Of a stretch of 64,000 nt of DNA, positions 52,658 to 61,376 are shown piece after piece. Positions within the stretch are counted from its first letter, which is position 1; each line of letters opens with the position of its first letter. Source of the stretch: an uncultured Opitutia bacterium (GTDB lineage Bacteria > Verrucomicrobiota > Verrucomicrobiia > Opitutales > Opitutaceae). The position numbers were made by a program, and so were the translations under genes. The notes below the pieces were generated by a model. That model saw nothing but the letters and a program-made list of their open reading frames with translations. It ran no database searches and had not been told where the DNA came from. The stretch is taken from positions 1 through 64,000 of the forward strand of contig CAIRTK010000037.1 of assembly GCA_903881475.1 (NCBI GenBank). Direction: 5' to 3'.

Positions 52658-54240
52658 TCCGCGCACGCTGGTTCCGACGCCTCGGATGGACCCTGCTGGC
52701 CGCCGTCTTCTTGCTGGCGGGCTGGCGGCTGGCCCGGCGCACCCTGCGCGAAAATGACGCGAACCAAATCACCCTGCGCTTCGCCCACTGGCAGTTGGAA
52801 GGCACCACCCGCCAGGCATTCGACGCACTCGTCCGCGACTATGAGGCGCTCCATCCCAACGTCCGGATCGAACAGCTCGCCATCCCGCTGTCGGTCTATC
52901 CCAGCTGGGGCACGACCCATGTGATCGGCGGCGCCGCGCCCGACCTGGTCGAGCTCGGCCGGACCCTGGGCGGCCGGCGCATCTACCCCTACTTCCTGTC
53001 CATCACGGAGGAGATCAGCCGGCCCAACCCCTATAACGCCGGCACCCCGCTCGCCGGTGTGGCTTGGCGCAACACCTTCCTCGATGGCATGGAGGCGGGG
53101 TTCGATCCCCAGTCATTCGACTGCTACGGGGCGTCGATCTTCAGCAATACCCCGCGGGTGTATTACAATGTGGATCTGCTGCGGGAAATCACCGGCCAAT
53201 CCGAGCCACCCCGCACGTTCGGGCAATTCACCGCGCTCTGCCGGCAGGTCCGGGCCTTTGCCTCGCGCACCGGCCGGTCCGTCCTGCCGTTTGCCGGCTC
53301 CAGGATCAACGCCCCGCTCATGATGGACGACCTGGCCAGCGGCCAGCTCCAGCGGCTGGCCAGCGAACTTAATCCCGGGGTTTATTTCCCGGTCAACTAC
53401 GGCGATTTCTATCTCGCCTACCTGAACCATGAGTGGTCGCTGGATGAACCGGCCCTGCGCGGCGCCATTGAGCTCATGCGGCGCGTCGGTGAGGAAATGC
53501 CGCCGAATTTCATGCAGTACGGCCGGGACGACGCCCTGTTCGACTTTGTCCAGGGGCGCGCGCTGATGATGACGGCCTACGGGCAGGATGCCACCGGCAT
53601 CGTCAGCCAGGCCCCTTTCACCGTCCGAGTCTTCAAGAGTCCTGAGCCCCGGCCGGGTGATCCTGAGTTTGGAGCCAACATGATCGGGCCCAATGCCGAG
53701 CAATCGGGCTCATACGGCGCCTTCGGCATCACGCGGATGTCCCCGCACCCGCGGGCGGCGCTGGATTTCCTCCAATTCATCACCAGTGCCGCGGCGGATC
53801 AAAAATTCGTGCGGATCAGCGGCTTTCTGCCGGTCATCGTGGGCGTCAACGCGCAGGGCCTGACCCGGGACTTCATGCCCGATGGCCGGGGCTTTCCGCC
53901 CGGCCCCACTTTCCTGTTCTCCACCACCGGCCAGGTGATCCTGCGGCAGGAGTATCTCCTGTTTGGCCCGGGCGCCGACAAGGCGGCCTTCCTGACGGCC
54001 TTGCGGCGCGAACTGCCCGCCGCCATGCGCGAGGAAGTATCGGGCGGGCTGAACAACCTCACCCAGACGCTCAGGCTCAATGACACCTCCATCGAGGCCG
54101 TGCATCAGCTTCAGCGCGCGGAGCCCGGCAACGCGGCCCTCCGGCGCAAATACCAGGGCATGGTCGAGACCCAGAACGAGCAGGAGGCTAGTGCCTATTA
54201 CACCGCGCTGCGCCTGCGCCAGGCCGCCCGTCTGCCCTGA
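52654..54240 (+). CDS. ABC sugar-type extracellular solute-binding protein
   Basis: 528 residues. An N-terminal hydrophobic stretch (about 10-28) without a lipobox suggests a membrane anchor. The fold is type 1 sugar-binding: ITLRFAHWQLEGTTRQAFDA, ALVRDYEALHPNVRIE, RVYYNVDLLREI and FDFVQGRALMMTAYGQ. No permease or ATPase lies nearby, so it may work with distant subunits or serve as a sensor. The C-terminal 90 residues after the binding domain are extra and helical. Translational coupling to the TPR gene is clear. Confidence 0.88.
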   Translation: MIRARWFRRLGWTLLAAVFLLAGWRLARRTLRENDANQITLRFAHWQLEGTTRQAFDALVRDYEALHPNVRIEQLAIPLSVYPSWGTTHVIGGAAPDLVELGRTLGGRRIYPYFLSITEEISRPNPYNAGTPLAGVAWRNTFLDGMEAGFDPQSFDCYGASIFSNTPRVYYNVDLLREITGQSEPPRTFGQFTALCRQVRAFASRTGRSVLPFAGSRINAPLMMDDLASGQLQRLASELNPGVYFPVNYGDFYLAYLNHEWSLDEPALRGAIELMRRVGEEMPPNFMQYGRDDALFDFVQGRALMMTAYGQDATGIVSQAPFTVRVFKSPEPRPGDPEFGANMIGPNAEQSGSYGAFGITRMSPHPRAALDFLQFITSAAADQKFVRISGFLPVIVGVNAQGLTRDFMPDGRGFPPGPTFLFSTTGQVILRQEYLLFGPGADKAAFLTALRRELPAAMREEVSGGLNNLTQTLRLNDTSIEAVHQLQRAEPGNAALRRKYQGMVETQNEQEASAYYTALRLRQAARLP

Positions 54241-54264
54241 TTCTCTCTTCCGCTTCCCCACTCC

Positions 54265-56172
54265 ATGTTCAACGACCCCTGCACACCCCGCTCCCTCCTC
54301 ACCCGCGCGATGGACGGCACCACCCTCCGGCCCCTGCTGGTCGAGCCCGCCGACTTTCACCCGCAGCCCACGCTCGCCGACCGCGCCGCGTGGAACCGTC
54401 TGCCGCCGGCTCTCCGCCACGCCCTTATCGCCGCCGGCGAGACCCGCCTGGGCGAGCCGTGGGAACTCCTCCGCGCCACCGTGCAACTCGGGTTCGTGCG
54501 CACCGGCAACCGCGCCGATTTCGAGGCGCCCCATGCGGCCCGCCGCCACCGGCTTGGCGAACTGGTCCTTGCCGAGTGCGTCGAGAACCGCGGCCGCTTC
54601 CTCGACGCCATCGCCGACGGCCTCTGGCTGATCTGCGAGGAAACCTACTGGGGCGGCGCCGCCCATCTGTTCATGCAGCGGCGCGGGCCCGGCCTGCCGG
54701 ACGTGACCGAGCCCACCTTCGACCTCGGCGTGGGCGAGACCGCGGCGCTGCTCGCATGGACCTGGTATCTGCTGGGCGACCGGCTCGACACCGTCAGCCC
54801 CTTCATCCGCGAGCGCGTGCGCTGGGAGCTCGAGCGCCGCGTGCTGACGCCCTGCCTCGACCGCGATGATTTCTGGTGGATGGGCTGGCACCGGGACAAC
54901 CGCCCCGTCAACAACTGGAACCCGTGGTGCTGCTCGGCCTGGCTCACCTGCATCCTGCTGCTCGAGACCGACCGTGACCGCCGCACCCGCGGAGTGCACA
55001 AGGTCATGCGCATCCTCGACATTTTCATCGACCACCAGCCGGCCGACGGCGGCTGCGACGAGGGCCCGAACTACTGGGCGCGCGCGGCAGGCAGTCTGTT
55101 CGAATGTCTCGATCTGCTGCACGCCGCCACCGCGGGCCGCATCGACATCTTCCATGAACCGCTCATCCGGGAAATGGGCCGCTTCGTGCAGCGCACCCAC
55201 GTGCACGGGCTTTGGTTTGTGAACTTCGCCGATTCCCCGGTCCGCCCCGGCACCGAGGCCGTCATCCTCCACCTTTACGGCCGCCGCATCGGCGACCCGG
55301 CCCTGGCGGCCTTCGGCTCGTGGCTCTTCCAGCAACGGCGGGACCTGCAGCTCGGCGGCTCGATCGGGCGCGTCCTGCCCCGGCTGTGGGCCGACGCCGA
55401 CCTCAACGATCCCGCGGCCCGGCCGCCGCTGTACCGCGACATCTGGCTGCCGGAATTGCAGATCATGACGGCCCGCGACCTCGCCGGCTCGAGCGGGGGA
55501 TTTTTCCTCGCCGCCAAGGGCGGCCACAACGAGGAGAGCCACAATCACAACGACCTCGGCTCCTTCCTGACTTACCTGGACGGCTGGCCGCTGCTCATCG
55601 ACATCGGCGTCGAGACCTACACCCGGAAAACCTTCACCCCCAAGCTGCGTTACGAGATCTGGACCATGCAGTCGCAGTGGCACAATCTGCCCACTGTCAA
55701 CGGCGAGCTGCAGCACGACGGCCGTGAGTTCGCCGCGCGGGATGTGCATTATGCCTGCAGCGACGAGGCCGCGACCCTGCAGCTCGACCTGGCCGGGGCT
55801 TGGCCGAAGTCCGCCGGCATCAGCCGGTGGATCCGCACCCTCCGTCTTGAGCGAGGACGGGCCGTGACCGTGACCGACGACTACCAGCTCACCGCCGCCC
55901 GCGCACCCACGGTGTTCAATTTCATCACCACGCGTCCCGTCGAGCTGGGCACGACTGGTCAGGTCCGCCTCGGCGCCTTCCCCGAGGCGCCTTCCAGCCG
56001 GGGCGCCGCCCTCGCCTATGATGCCGCCGCCTTTGTCGCCGAGGTCGACGACATCGAGGTCACCGATCCGTGGCTGCTGACCAACTGGAAGCGGATCTAC
56101 CGGATACGCCTCACCGAGCGTATTCCCGCCCCGCAGGCCCGCCACGAATTCTGTCTCACCGCCAGAGACTGA
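54265..56172 (+). CDS. Heparinase II/III family protein
   Basis: 635 residues. The N-terminal 370 residues are an (alpha/alpha)6 toroid (NRPVNNWNPWCCSAWLTCIL, GCDEGPNYWARAAGS). The C-terminal part is the heparinase II/III beta domain with NEESHNHNDLGSFLTYLDGW and then IDIGVETYT, which holds the His and Asp/Tyr typical of these polysaccharide lyases. There is no obvious signal peptide. It probably depolymerises uronic-acid-containing oligosaccharides. It is 24 bases after the binding-protein gene. Confidence 0.9.
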   Translation: MFNDPCTPRSLLTRAMDGTTLRPLLVEPADFHPQPTLADRAAWNRLPPALRHALIAAGETRLGEPWELLRATVQLGFVRTGNRADFEAPHAARRHRLGELVLAECVENRGRFLDAIADGLWLICEETYWGGAAHLFMQRRGPGLPDVTEPTFDLGVGETAALLAWTWYLLGDRLDTVSPFIRERVRWELERRVLTPCLDRDDFWWMGWHRDNRPVNNWNPWCCSAWLTCILLLETDRDRRTRGVHKVMRILDIFIDHQPADGGCDEGPNYWARAAGSLFECLDLLHAATAGRIDIFHEPLIREMGRFVQRTHVHGLWFVNFADSPVRPGTEAVILHLYGRRIGDPALAAFGSWLFQQRRDLQLGGSIGRVLPRLWADADLNDPAARPPLYRDIWLPELQIMTARDLAGSSGGFFLAAKGGHNEESHNHNDLGSFLTYLDGWPLLIDIGVETYTRKTFTPKLRYEIWTMQSQWHNLPTVNGELQHDGREFAARDVHYACSDEAATLQLDLAGAWPKSAGISRWIRTLRLERGRAVTVTDDYQLTAARAPTVFNFITTRPVELGTTGQVRLGAFPEAPSSRGAALAYDAAAFVAEVDDIEVTDPWLLTNWKRIYRIRLTERIPAPQARHEFCLTARD

Positions 56173-56182
56173 GTTTCCTGCC

Positions 56183-57175
56183 TCAGCCCTTCGCGGTCAG
56201 CTCGTCATAGGCCACGCTCAGGTTGCCCTGCAGGCGGTTGGGCAGCGGCGCGTGGAAATCGTCGAAGCCGGGGAAGTTCTCCAGCGCGACGATCTCGGAC
56301 TTGGCCTTCCCGGCCGCCATGCCCTTTTGCACGTGCGCCAGCAGCGCGCTGAAATAATCGTGCAGCACGAGCAGTTCCTCCCGCTTCACGGTGACGCCGA
56401 ACTTCGGGTTGCCGTGGCCGCAAATGAAAATCGCGTCGGCCGGATAGATTTTCACCACCTCTTCCAGCCGCGCCATCCAGCCGTGGATGCTCGCGCCCGC
56501 CGGCCGGTCGAGCACGGGATAGAGCCGGTTGAACCCCAGGTCACCCACATGGACGACGTTGGCCTTCTCGAAATGGACGACCACGTCGCCGCTCGTGTGG
56601 CCCGGGCCGTAATGCCGGGCGCTCACGATCTCGTCGCCAAAGTCGCGTCGCCAGCCATCGGTGAACGTGGTGTCGGGAAAGGTCTGCCTGCTGAAGTCGA
56701 ATCCGCCGCCCGGGCCGGCCGCCGCCATTTTCGCCGCCCGCTCGGCCGCCGCGACCATGAGCGGGGGCACGTTCGCGTGCGCCACGATGGTCCGGGTCGC
56801 AGGCTTGAAGATGCCATTGCCGCCCGTGTGGTCGAGATGGTGATGCGTGTCGATCACCGCATCCAGCACCCGGGTGCCGCGGTCCGGCAGTCCGGCCAGG
56901 CAGATGGCCGCCGTGTCGGGAAACTGCGTGTCGACGACCACGAGCGTGTCCTTCGTGGAGAGCCAGCCGATCGTGCCGCCCTTTCCGGTAAAGATCCCTA
57001 CGCCGCGCCGCAGCGGGCGGAACGCGGTGACCAGCGGGGTCGAGGGACCGGCCGGGGTGGCGACCGGCACCATCGGCTTGGATACGGCCGGAACCTGGGC
57101 GGAGAGTGAAGAGCGGGCCAGCAGGCCCGCGGAGGCGAGGAGCGACGAGCGGACAATGAAATCGCGGCGGTTCAT
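56183..57175 (-). CDS. Tat-exported metallo-beta-lactamase-fold hydrolase
   Basis: 330 residues from the ATG at 57175. The Tat signal is NRRDFIVRSSLLASAGLLAR. The zinc motif is DTHHHLDHTGGNG (HxHxDH), with later ligands in YGPGHTSGDVVVHFEK, HVGD and FICGHGNPKFG. These suit MBL-fold hydrolases of the SoxH or quinoprotein-relay type. It could be a lactonase, thioesterase or glyoxalase-like enzyme in the periplasm; the substrate is unknown. It converges with the heparinase gene. Confidence 0.9.
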   Translation of the reverse strand: MNRRDFIVRSSLLASAGLLARSSLSAQVPAVSKPMVPVATPAGPSTPLVTAFRPLRRGVGIFTGKGGTIGWLSTKDTLVVVDTQFPDTAAICLAGLPDRGTRVLDAVIDTHHHLDHTGGNGIFKPATRTIVAHANVPPLMVAAAERAAKMAAAGPGGGFDFSRQTFPDTTFTDGWRRDFGDEIVSARHYGPGHTSGDVVVHFEKANVVHVGDLGFNRLYPVLDRPAGASIHGWMARLEEVVKIYPADAIFICGHGNPKFGVTVKREELLVLHDYFSALLAHVQKGMAAGKAKSEIVALENFPGFDDFHAPLPNRLQGNLSVAYDELTAKG

Positions 57176-57183
57176 GCCCCGAC

Positions 57184-57382
57184 GGTTAACCACTAATGGA
57201 CGCTAATAAACGCTTATTCCGAGCCCTCCCTCCGGATTGGCGTCCCGGGCACGGTTCCAACAATTCCTGTAACCTTTCCGTCACCCGGCGGTTCTCCCTG
57301 CATCCAGCCATGCCTCCCTCCCCTCCCCGTGATTTCCGCCTATCCAGATATTCATGTCGAATCGGGTCCATTCGTGGTTAAC
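57184..57382. repeat. Inverted repeat, GTTAACCACTAATGGACGC type
   Basis: 57184-57213 (GGTTAACCACTAATGGACGC) pairs with 57350-57382, which ends GTCCATTCGTGGTTAAC. It shares the TTAACCAC edge with the elements at 8119 and 28289. Its right arm runs up to the probable start of the sigma factor gene. Confidence 0.75.
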
Positions 57383-57397
57383 TCCGCGCCTGACGCC

Positions 57398-57973
57398 GTG
57401 GACTCCGCGACCGACACCCTTTCCGACCATGAGCTGATGCTCGCCGTGCGCGACGGCGAGCTCGACGCGCTCGGCGAGCTCTTCGAGCGCCATCACGGGC
57501 CCCTGTATGGTTTCCTGGTGAAGCTCACGGGGCAGCGGACCGCCGCCGAGGACATCGCGCAGACCGTCTTCCAGCGGATGCTGAAATATCGGCACACCTA
57601 CCGCGACGACGGCAGCTTCACCGCCTGGATGTACCATCTCGGCCGCCGCTGCGCCGCCGACCATTTCCGCAAGAATAACGCCGCCCCCGCCGCCACCGAC
57701 CCCTCCCAGCTGCAGGATCACGCCGACGACACCCCGCATGCGGGGGACCGCGCCGCCACCCGCGACGATCACGCCCTGCTCCACTCCGCCCTCGGCCGGC
57801 TCGACCGCGATGACCGCGAGGTCCTGCTCCTCAGCCGCTTTCAGGAACTCTCGTTCGCCGAGATCGCCGCCATCCTCGAATGCTCCGTCGGGGCCGCCAA
57901 GGTCCGCGCCCACCGCGCCCTCCGCGAACTCCGCGACACCTATTTCCAACTGCAAAAGGAGAAACTCACATGA
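57398..57973 (+). CDS. ECF-type RNA polymerase sigma factor
   Basis: 191 residues from a GTG at 57398. Region 2 is ALGELFERHHGPLYGFLVKL, then AEDIAQTVFQRML and FTAWMYHLGRRCAADHFRK; region 4 is LDRDDREVLLLSRFQELSFA followed by EIAAILECSVGAAKVRAHRA. The frame is open to 57329, but that part translates the right arm of an inverted repeat. The stop overlaps the ATG of the zinc-finger anti-sigma gene. Confidence 0.88.
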   Translation: MDSATDTLSDHELMLAVRDGELDALGELFERHHGPLYGFLVKLTGQRTAAEDIAQTVFQRMLKYRHTYRDDGSFTAWMYHLGRRCAADHFRKNNAAPAATDPSQLQDHADDTPHAGDRAATRDDHALLHSALGRLDRDDREVLLLSRFQELSFAEIAAILECSVGAAKVRAHRALRELRDTYFQLQKEKLT

Positions 57974-58797
57974 ACTGCACCCACGCCCAGGAACGCTTCG
58001 CCGACGTGTTCGACGGCCGCCTGGCCGCGGCCGATACCGCCGAGGTCCGCGCGCACCTTGCCTCCTGCCCCGACTGCCAGCGGGAGTATTCCGCGCTCGC
58101 CCGGACCCTCGCCGCACTCGACGCCCTCCCTGACGCCCGGCCCGGCCCGGCGCTCCGCAAGAATTTCTACGCCATGCTGGAGGAGGAAAAAAACTCCGCT
58201 GCCAGCGTTGCCGCCGCCACGGCCCGCCACCGCCACCATGCACGCGTCTCCCTCTGGCGCTGGATCCTCGCGCCCGCGGCCGCCGGTGTGCTCGCCTTGG
58301 GCGGCTTCCTGCTCGGCACTCGCTTCGCCACTCCGGCCCCCGCCCCGGCGCCCGGCCTCGATCCCGCCACCGCCAGGATCATCGCCGATCTGCAGGCCCG
58401 GGTCGATTCCGTCGGCCAGCTCGTCGGCATGTCCCTGCTCCAGCAGCGCTCCACCAGCGAGCGCCTGCAGACCGTGCTCGCCACCCTCGACAAGAAGAAC
58501 CCAGACCAGAAGGTAATCTCCGATCTCATCGGCTTGCTCGCCCTTGACCCGAGCACCAACGTCCGGCTCTCCGCCCTCGACGCCCTCTACCCGCACGCCA
58601 ACCAGCCGATCGTCCGCTCCGGCGTGCTCGCCACGCTGCCCCGCGAGCAGAACCCGCTCGTGCTGGTCGCCATGATCGACTTCCTCGTCGCCGCCCGCGA
58701 CCGCGAGGCCGCGCCCGAGCTCGAGAAGATCGTGCGCAACGAGACCATCGACCAGGGCGTGCGGGAAGCCGCGAAGCGCGGCCTCGCCCAGCTCTGA
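57970..58797 (+). CDS. Anti-sigma factor with zinc finger and HEAT-like repeats
   Basis: 275 residues. MNCTHAQERFADVFDGRLAA and then HLASCPDCQ form the HxxxCxxC zinc anti-sigma domain (residues 1-45). A membrane helix lies at about 97-117. The periplasmic part contains helical repeats (LALDPSTNVRLSALDALYPH, NPLVLVAMIDFLVAARDREA) like HEAT repeats. It should hold the sigma factor at the membrane until a periplasmic signal. The ATGA overlap shows coupling to the sigma gene. Confidence 0.9.
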   Translation: MNCTHAQERFADVFDGRLAAADTAEVRAHLASCPDCQREYSALARTLAALDALPDARPGPALRKNFYAMLEEEKNSAASVAAATARHRHHARVSLWRWILAPAAAGVLALGGFLLGTRFATPAPAPAPGLDPATARIIADLQARVDSVGQLVGMSLLQQRSTSERLQTVLATLDKKNPDQKVISDLIGLLALDPSTNVRLSALDALYPHANQPIVRSGVLATLPREQNPLVLVAMIDFLVAARDREAAPELEKIVRNETIDQGVREAAKRGLAQL

Positions 58798-58873
58798 CCC
58801 TTTCCACCATCCCCGACCGGCAGCTGCGAACGAGCCCACCCGTCATTCCCTCAACCTCCGACTCCTCCCTCCC

Positions 58874-59950
58874 ATGAAAAATGCCCGTTTGTTTCCCGCG
58901 CTTCTCGCCGCCGCCGCGATGACTATCCTCCCGGTCACCGCCGCCCGCGCCGACGAGAACGAAACCTCGACCATCAAGTTCTCCGATCCCGCCCGGCCCG
59001 GCACGATCCGCATCAACATCGCCAATGGCGACCTCCATATCGTGGGCACCGATGCCACCGAGGTCAGCGTCCAAACCGATCTGAAACCGGAGGCGCCCTC
59101 CCTCCGCAAGGACGGCCTGCGCGTCCTCACGTCTTCGTCGAGTTACTCGCTCAGCGAGAGAAACAACGTCGTGACGCTCAGCTACGGCGCCGAGGCCTGG
59201 TCCGGCGGCAGCGGCGACTTCAAACTCACCCTCCCCCGCAGCACCGCCGTCATCATCACCAACAATTACGGCGGCGACATCAAGATCGCCGGCGTGAACG
59301 GCAATATCGAGATCAAGAGCCTCAACGGCGAGGTCGTCCTGAATGACATCGCCGGCGCCGCGCTCGTCGAGACGCTCAACGGCGAGATCAAGGCCACCGT
59401 GCGCGAGCTCGTCGAGGGGAAGCCCCTCTCCTTCACTTCCCTGAACGGCGAGGTCGCGCTCTACCTGCCCGCCGCCGCCAAGGCCAACGTGCGCCTCCGC
59501 ACGCACAACGGCTCCATTCTGACGGATTTCGACGAGAAGGCCCTGGTCACCAAGACCGAGTCCATCCGCACCAGCGGCCACAGCCGGGCCCCGCACGTGG
59601 TGATTGGCACCGATACCTCGATCAACGGCGTCAACTCGCCCGAGGTGCGTGAAGCGGTCCGCGAGGCCGTCCGCGCCAGCGCCGAGGCTGCGCACGAGGC
59701 CGCCGCCGCCATCAAGGAGGCCGCCATCGCCGCGCGGGACGCGGCCCGCGAGGCCCAACGCGAGACGGCCCGCGACGGCAAGGATGACGATGACGACGGC
59801 CCAGTCACGCCCATTGCGCCCATGGCTCCGCTGCCCCCGATGACCGGCGGCAAGATTGTCACCGGCACGCTCAACGGCGGCGGCCCCGAGATCCGCATCG
59901 CCACCATGAACGGCGACGTGACCCTCCGGAAGATCGAGGAGAAGAAGTAA
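58874..59950 (+). CDS. DUF4097 family secreted protein
   Basis: 358 residues with a signal peptide (about 1-26). Residues 30-230 form a right-handed parallel beta structure with repeated NGNIEIKSLNGEVVLNDI-like turns, typical of DUF4097. A charged Ala-rich helix (about 258-300) and an Asp run follow, then a last beta turn set (TLNGGGPEIRIATMNGDVTL). Proteins of this family often follow sigma/anti-sigma pairs and may be the target of that system. Confidence 0.88.
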   Translation: MKNARLFPALLAAAAMTILPVTAARADENETSTIKFSDPARPGTIRINIANGDLHIVGTDATEVSVQTDLKPEAPSLRKDGLRVLTSSSSYSLSERNNVVTLSYGAEAWSGGSGDFKLTLPRSTAVIITNNYGGDIKIAGVNGNIEIKSLNGEVVLNDIAGAALVETLNGEIKATVRELVEGKPLSFTSLNGEVALYLPAAAKANVRLRTHNGSILTDFDEKALVTKTESIRTSGHSRAPHVVIGTDTSINGVNSPEVREAVREAVRASAEAAHEAAAAIKEAAIAARDAAREAQRETARDGKDDDDDGPVTPIAPMAPLPPMTGGKIVTGTLNGGGPEIRIATMNGDVTLRKIEEKK

Positions 59951-59955
59951 TAGAG

Positions 59956-60054
59956 GGCGGGGTCGTTGACCCCGCCGGTTTGAAAGGTAGGGCGAATCCT
60001 CCGGATGAGCCGCGCTCAGTCTGCACCCGGCTCATCCGGAGGATTCGCCCTACC
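59956..60054. repeat. Palindrome GGCGGGGTCGTTGACCCCGCC and perfect 26-bp inverted repeat
   Basis: A 9-bp palindrome occupies 59956-59976. After it, 59986-60011 and 60029-60054 are perfect 26-base inverse copies starting GGTAGGGCGAATCC. This is the least diverged copy in the window. The outer edges match those at 40800 and 36727. Confidence 0.9.
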
Positions 60055-60115
60055 CGTTGGGTTCATTCCCGCCGCAAGCTTTGCCTTTTCTACGCGGCCT
60101 GTTTTCGTCGCCGGC

Positions 60116-61039
60116 GTGTCCGCACCCGCCGCCCATGAATACGCCGCTGCGCCGCGCATCTGCCGGAACTGTTCAGCGGCGCTCTCCGGCCCCTTCTGCG
60201 CGCAGTGCGGCCAGCAGGACATCGATTACCACCGGTCGTTTCATCATCTCTTCCACGATCTCCTCGAGAACGTCTTCCATTTCGAGGGAAAGTTTTTCGT
60301 CACCGTCGCCTGGCTGCTGACCAAACCCGGCCGCCTCACCTTGGAGTTCCTCGCCGGCCGCCGGGCCAGCCAGCTGAACCCGCTGCGGTTTTATATTTTC
60401 GTCAGCGTCCTGTTTTTTCTCGGGCTGTCGCTGCTGAATCACGGCCACCTGGTCGACTTTGACCGCCAGCAGGTCAACCGGCTCCAGGGTGAGCTCACCG
60501 GACCCACGGCAGGCGCGGCCGCGAAAACCGCCCCGCCGGGCAAGGTCCACACCAAGATCACCATCAACCGGGATTCCGCGCTGGGGCGCAGCCTCGTTGC
60601 CAAGCTCCAGTCGGGCGAACTGACCCTGAGCGACATCTGGGAAAAACTGGAACATCGCGTGCCCACCCTGCTGTTTCTCGGCGTCCCGCTCTTCGCGCTG
60701 CTCCTGAAGATCCTCTACCTGCGCTCCGGCCGTTTTTACGTGGAGCACCTCATCTTCTCGCTGCATTTGCACACCTGGGCCTTTCTCGTCTGCATGGTCG
60801 GCACCGGCTACTTGAAACTCGCCGGGCTCGGGCCCGACTGGCTGGAGACGCTCTGCGGTTGGGCGCTGGCCCTCTGGGGCCTGGGGTACCTTTTCCGCTC
60901 CTTCCGCGTAATCTATGGCGAGGGCCGCATCAGGACGGCCTGCAAGATCGGCCTGCTCGGCCTCGTCCACAGTTTCGCCCTGCTGTCCGTGGCGCTCCTG
61001 CTGTTGGCCGGCACGGTGGCGTGGCTCGCGGCGGAATAA
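60116..61039 (+). CDS. DUF3667 membrane protein with zinc ribbon
   Basis: 307 residues from a GTG at 60116. A CRNCSAALSGPFCAQCGQ zinc ribbon near residue 17 is followed by YHRSFHHLFHDLLENVFHFE and four or five membrane helices, the DUF3667 pattern. The function is unknown. The frame is open to 60005, but its first 20 codons translate the perfect inverted repeat, so an internal start is preferred. Confidence 0.83.
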   Translation: MSAPAAHEYAAAPRICRNCSAALSGPFCAQCGQQDIDYHRSFHHLFHDLLENVFHFEGKFFVTVAWLLTKPGRLTLEFLAGRRASQLNPLRFYIFVSVLFFLGLSLLNHGHLVDFDRQQVNRLQGELTGPTAGAAAKTAPPGKVHTKITINRDSALGRSLVAKLQSGELTLSDIWEKLEHRVPTLLFLGVPLFALLLKILYLRSGRFYVEHLIFSLHLHTWAFLVCMVGTGYLKLAGLGPDWLETLCGWALALWGLGYLFRSFRVIYGEGRIRTACKIGLLGLVHSFALLSVALLLLAGTVAWLAAE

Positions 61040-61194
61040 ACTTCACGGAACCGCGGGGCGGTTGCCGCGGACACACCGACGTCTTCCGGCTTATGCGGCA
61101 GCGGGGCGACTATTATGCTCTCCGGCCCGTATTTCTATTTACCTCAACGATACCACTGTGCTTGTCTGATTCTTTGGCCGATTAAAACCAGTCC

Positions 61195-61278
61195 ATGCTC
61201 GCTCCTGTCATAGTCATCGCGCTCCTTACCGCCCTCGTGGCCACCGACTCCGATTCCTCGGGCCGGGGCGATGCCTAG
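61195..61278 (+). CDS. Putative 27-residue hydrophobic peptide
   Basis: An ATG at 61195 opens MLAPVIVIALLTALVATDSD and then SSGRGDA before a TAG. It could be a small membrane peptide or, given its Ile, Val, Leu and Thr codons, a leader peptide. There is no clear ribosome site and no T-rich terminator follows, so confidence is low. Confidence 0.22.
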   Translation: MLAPVIVIALLTALVATDSDSSGRGDA

Positions 61279-61319
61279 TCGTTTGCCGGCCGTTGGTTGT
61301 GTTGAATGAACTGAGGTGG

Positions 61320-61376
61320 GCGGGCACGTCCCGTGCCCGCATTTCAGTGCGTGGGAGCCGGCGGAAGGAGGCTGAG
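61320..61376. repeat. GCGGGCACGTCCCGTGCCCGC hairpin and a lone arm
   Basis: 61320-61340 is the third copy of the hairpin at 15295 and 27048, in reverse orientation. At 61351-61376 GTGGGAGCCGGCGGAAGGAG plus GCTGAG resembles the left arm of the repeat at 10767, but its partner arm is missing. Confidence 0.7.
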
